Shown: one piece after another, positions 60,812 to 64,000 of the stretch | How positions within the stretch are numbered: the stretch's first letter is position 1 | Layout of the letters: the number at the start of each line of letters is the position of its first letter | Origin: Acanthochromis polyacanthus | Lineage: Eukaryota; Chordata; Actinopteri; Pomacentridae | Direction: 5' to 3' | DNA: 64,000 nt | NCBI RefSeq assembly: GCF_021347895.1 | Contig: NC_067131.1 | Location: 6,662,653 to 6,726,652, forward strand | Notes under the pieces: model-generated | Told to the model about the DNA's origin: nothing | What the model saw: only the letters and a program-made list of their open reading frames with translations | Database searches by the model: none | Translations under genes and position numbers: made by a program

Positions 60812-61109
60812 TGTCTGGTTCTTATATCCCCGTGGGGACTTACCATTGACTCCCATTCATATCTAACCCCTAACCCTTACCCTTACCCTTACCCTAACCC
60901 TAACCTTAACCAACACCAAAACAATGCCTAACCCTAAAGAAACTTTTTTGCACTTTTACTCTTTTCAGTAACAACAACATGGCCAAGAAAACACTGTTTC
61001 CCCCCGTGGGGACCTCATTTTTGGTCCCCACCGTGACGCGAGTCCCCACCGAGATAGTGTGGAGTCAGGTCAAAGTCCCCACCAAGTCCCCACCGGTATA
61101 GATAAACAT

Positions 61110-61142
<33 letters not shown>
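60462..61142. repeat. dispersed repeat with CA arrays and telomere-like CCCTAA
   Basis: Three CA arrays (60462-60515, 60771-60809, 61112-61142) alternate with two related segments. The first has TTACCCTAACC and CCTAACCTTAACC runs, then GTGAGGACCGGCCAAAATGT and TCCTCACTTTG repeated. The second has CCGTGGGGACTTACC, (CCCTTA)n/(CCCTAA)n at 60868-60905 and CCGTGGGGACCTCATTTTTG, ending GTCCCCACCGG. This CA plus TCCTCAC/GTCCCCAC combination is a familiar dispersed repeat in teleosts. The CCCTAA runs are imperfect and internal, not chromosome ends. Confidence 0.8.
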
Positions 61143-61145
<3 letters not shown>

Positions 61146-61251
61146 CAGGCTTCTCATTGAATAAAGTGGCCCGCTGAGCCTACTGTCAGGGTGGTGTGTG
61201 TTATGTGATTGTTCAGCCACCTGGTGACCTCAGGGAATGGGTGAGTTAGAG

Positions 61252-61296
61252 GGGAGGAGGAAGAGGAGGAGGAGGAGGAGGAGGAGGAGGAGGAGG
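61252..61296. repeat. (GAG)n microsatellite
   Basis: About fourteen GAG/GGA units with one GAA interruption near the left end. Confidence 0.95.
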
Positions 61297-61459
61297 TTAT
61301 GTTAGGGTCGAAGCTTTAAGTGTCTTATGGAGGCAGCTGAGGGGAGTAAATTAAAAAACTGTTACATCTAATCCGGAGCGCCAAGAACAAGTGGCACACA
61401 CTCCAAAAATCTGATGTTTACATGGATCTGGATGAGCTTAAAAACACACACAGTGTGCT

Positions 61460-61482
61460 CACACACACACACACACACACAC
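61460..61482. repeat. (AC)n microsatellite
   Basis: A short AC array, the last of the local CA/TG cluster. Confidence 0.95.
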
Positions 61483-62720
61483 AGTACAAGATTCCCTCTC
61501 AAGTGATGTACACATTACCAGCCCGCTAAACGCTCTGTGATTGTGTCCCGGGCCGGATGGAGGGGGTGGTGGGAGGTACGATCTGCACTCTCATTTTCTG
61601 CACCCGGGACATCTGGGTCACATCATTACTGCAATCTTCTGCTTGTTCATTCCCAGCTTTACAGGGGCTTAGAGGACGACAGACCTGCACACAAACACAC
61701 ACACACATGCTGAGGATAGAGGCGTGTAACAGTTGTGAACAGTGAAATAAACAACGTCTTAAAACGATTAAAGTGTTCAGGAAGGCAGGCGTTTTCATCA
61801 ACACAGATTTGAGGATGCAGTGAAAGAATCTGTTCTAAGTAGAAGTAAGTATAAGTATCTATTAAAGGTTGCACAAACTGGAATACTCCACCTATAGCTA
61901 TCGGAGAAAGCTCCACCTTTTTCAGTTTTGAGAGACAGTATAAGGCATGGCTCATTAACAATCAAACTTGTGAACATTGGCAAAATCAGGCACTTTAACT
62001 GTAAGCATTTTAATAAAATAATATCATTTTAGGGTAGGTTTAATCGAGAAAGAATTCAGTTATCATTGTCTTTCTTTTACTTTATTGTTTATCATACATC
62101 TGTAACCTTGTATGTTTTTCTTTTATGTTTGGGACAACGGGTGGAAATTAGCACTTGTGCTAAATCTGGCTTATTTACTGCAACCTTGTGTAAACTTATG
62201 AAGATTTCATTAATATGCACTGTCCTGTCTAAATAAATTTAAAAAATGAAATGAATGGATCCGCATGCACCTGCTAAGAATCTAATATTAGGGGCATTTC
62301 TGAAGGTTTTTTTTAACAACTAAACTGAAAATGTCATCAATAACCGCCATTAAATAGATTTATGAATGTAAAGAATCATAAAGATGACCTCAGGTTGCCT
62401 AAAAATAGCCTCTCCTGCATCCCTCTGCTGTTAAATTTATTTATTTATGCTTTTTTTTAAAGTGAAGTGACCCTTAAATGTGTGGAGCCATTGGAGCACT
62501 TGGCTGTTTGGTGCAGTTGTAGCTCCCTCTAGTGGTGGACAGCTGGTATTACAGAAGAACAGCAGTTCCGGCTTTTGGCTGAAGGGGGAGCTGCTGAGCA
62601 ACACACCTGAGAGGATGAGGAAGGTGGAATAAAATCTGTGGGATCTACTTAGGTGTTTAAAAAACATAATTTGAAGAAAATAAAAATATTTAGCTTTGCT
62701 GTGATTACTTCTGTACAACT
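61483..62720. other. intergenic DNA, nothing recognised
   Basis: No gene or element was recognised. A GTTGTAGCTCCCTCTAGTGG segment near 62515 belongs to a dispersed repeat type. The open frames here lack protein-like motifs. Confidence 0.5.
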
Positions 62721-63690
62721 GTAAGATAAGATATAAGATAAGATAAGATAAGATAAGATACACTGTAAAAAGCTTACCATTAAATGTACTTACTGGCAGC
62801 AATTGGCAAGCAGGTTGCTGTAGAATGTTTTACAGTAAGCTTACTGTAAACTTAATCACAGTACCTATGTTGCCATTTACAGTCAGATAATTCTGACTAT
62901 AAATGTTGCTACAGTAAAAATGATCCTACTGTAAATGTTGCTACAGTAAAAAAGATCCTACTGTAAATGTTGCTACAGTAAAAAAGATCTTACTGTAAAT
63001 GGTGCTACAATAAAAAAGATCCTACTGTAAATGTTGCTACAGTAAAAATGATTCTACTGTAAATGTTGCTACAGTAAAAATGATCCTACTGTAAATGGTG
63101 CTACAATAAAAAAGATCCTACTGTAAATGTTGTTACAGTAAAAAAGATCTTACTGTAAATGGTGCTACAATAAAAAAGATCCTACTGTAAATGTTGCTAC
63201 AGTAAATATGATCCTACTGTAAATGCAATCACAGTAATAGGGTACTGTATTTTTTTTGTCACAGTAAAAATGATCCTATTGTAAATGTTGCTACAGTAAA
63301 AATGATCCTACTGTAAATGTTGCTACAGTAAAAATGATTCTACTGTAAATGGTGCTACAGTAAAAATGATTCTACTGTAAATGCAATCACAGTAATAGGG
63401 TACTCTATTTTTTTTTACAGATGGCGCCGGCTCCTCCTCCTCCTTGAATAATGCAAAATGCTCAGAATTACCGTAAAGTGATTAACAGTAACAAAAAAAA
63501 TTCTACTGTAAATTTAGCCTCTCGGTAAATTTTACCCATGATGCATTGCAGATCGACAGCAACTTACTGTAAACAGGTTCTACAGTAGCTATTTGGTCAT
63601 TTTACAGTAATATTACTGTAAAAACTACAGAAACTTGTTACAGCGTAAGATAAGACACAACTTTATTAATCCCAAGGGAAATTCTCCGTT
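62721..63690 (+). mobile_element. retroposon tail split by a CACTGTAAAAA-ended element
   Basis: A (TAAGA)n array (62721-62760) is followed by an element from CACTGTAAAAAGC (62761) to ACTTGTTACAGCG (63645), after which TAAGATAAGACACAACTTTA and TTAATCCCAAGGGAAATT continue. The (AGATA)n plus ACTTTATTAATCCCAAGGGAAATT combination is the well-known 3' tail of a teleost retroposon. TAAGATA occurs on both sides of the inserted element and may be its target duplication, though the repeat makes this ambiguous. Confidence 0.7.
62905..63420 (+). repeat. 32-base minisatellite with internal palindromes
   Basis: About fourteen units of TACTGTAAATGTTGCTACAG plus TAAAAAAGATCC (32 bases) in tandem, with variants GGTGCTACAA and GATTC. 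Two units end differently with GCAATCACAGTAATAGGGTAC, then TGTATTTTTTTTG, and recur about 180 bases apart, showing higher-order duplication. Each unit contains TACTGTAAA and its near-complement TACAGTAAA, so single strands can fold. Confidence 0.95.
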
Positions 63691-64000
63691 ATTTATTTCT
63701 GTAGTTTTCATCGTCAAACAGGATATATGTCAAATGTGATATATTTTAAATTAAGGATTTTAATTGATAATGAAATAACTTAAGTTTTAATGGAATTACA
63801 TGTTAGCATTTATTGTTTTATATGATTATGCAGCATATATTTGCCAATAAAAATCATCAAGAATACATATATCTAAAGTAAAAACACACAAAAGATGTCT
63901 GACTCTAAAATTATTAAGGCAATCGTTAAATGTTTTCACGCAAAGTTACGCAAATACTCAGTTGACATCATTTATGCTGTTTTCCTTGTTCATTAAACTT
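63691..64000. other. AT-rich intergenic DNA, nothing recognised
   Basis: No gene, RNA or repeat was recognised in the last 310 bases. Confidence 0.5.

Overview
The window is a piece of teleost fish nuclear genome. The genes are split by introns with GT/AG borders, coding density is very low, long (CA)n and (CT)n arrays are frequent, and DNA-transposon relics typical of teleosts are scattered throughout. A divergent SIX3-type homeobox gene that best fits six7, known only from ray-finned fish, also points to a teleost. The species cannot be named from the sequence.

Three known genes are readable, all on the minus strand. From left to right they are the first coding exon of prkce (novel protein kinase C epsilon, 3692-4036, rest of the gene beyond the left edge), a complete two-exon SIX3/SIX6-class gene (9958-11456), and a complete ppm1b gene (PP2C beta phosphatase, coding exons from 43069 down to 33910, alternative last exon at 30410-30439). 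A fourth, unrecognised gene is indicated by two terminal coding exons with a poly(A) signal just downstream of the SIX gene (9251-9657). PRKCE, SIX3 and PPM1B lie close together in the human 2p21 region, so this is a compact teleost version of that block. The human neighbours SRBD1, SIX2, CAMKMT, PREPL and SLC3A1 are not visible between them here.

Layout: 1-3691 is prkce intron 1 with a diverged tandem repeat. 3692-5100 is prkce exon 1, 5' UTR and a CpG-rich promoter with microsatellites. 5200-9250 is intergenic sequence with small repeats and a CRE-containing promoter-like stretch. 9251-11660 holds the unknown gene end and the SIX gene. 11840-29100 is a gene desert with many transposon relics and a few stretches that look like conserved regulatory DNA, which fits a developmental homeobox neighbourhood. 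29113-54990 is ppm1b, including an intron of about 11.5 kb before the first coding exon and a probable noncoding first exon at about 54642. 55000-64000 is intergenic and dominated by microsatellites, a telomere-like dispersed repeat and a 32-bp minisatellite.

The most interesting items are the unrecognised gene end at 9251-9657, the pair of mutually exclusive ppm1b last exons, a RecQ-helicase fragment carried by a short element with perfect 20-bp terminal repeats nested inside an older Tc1-like element (26303-27868), and a 32-bp minisatellite with internal palindromes inside an element that split a retroposon tail (62721-63690). No bacterial-type operon, CRISPR array, rRNA or tRNA gene was recognised. 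All assignments were made by reading; no alignment or database search was run.
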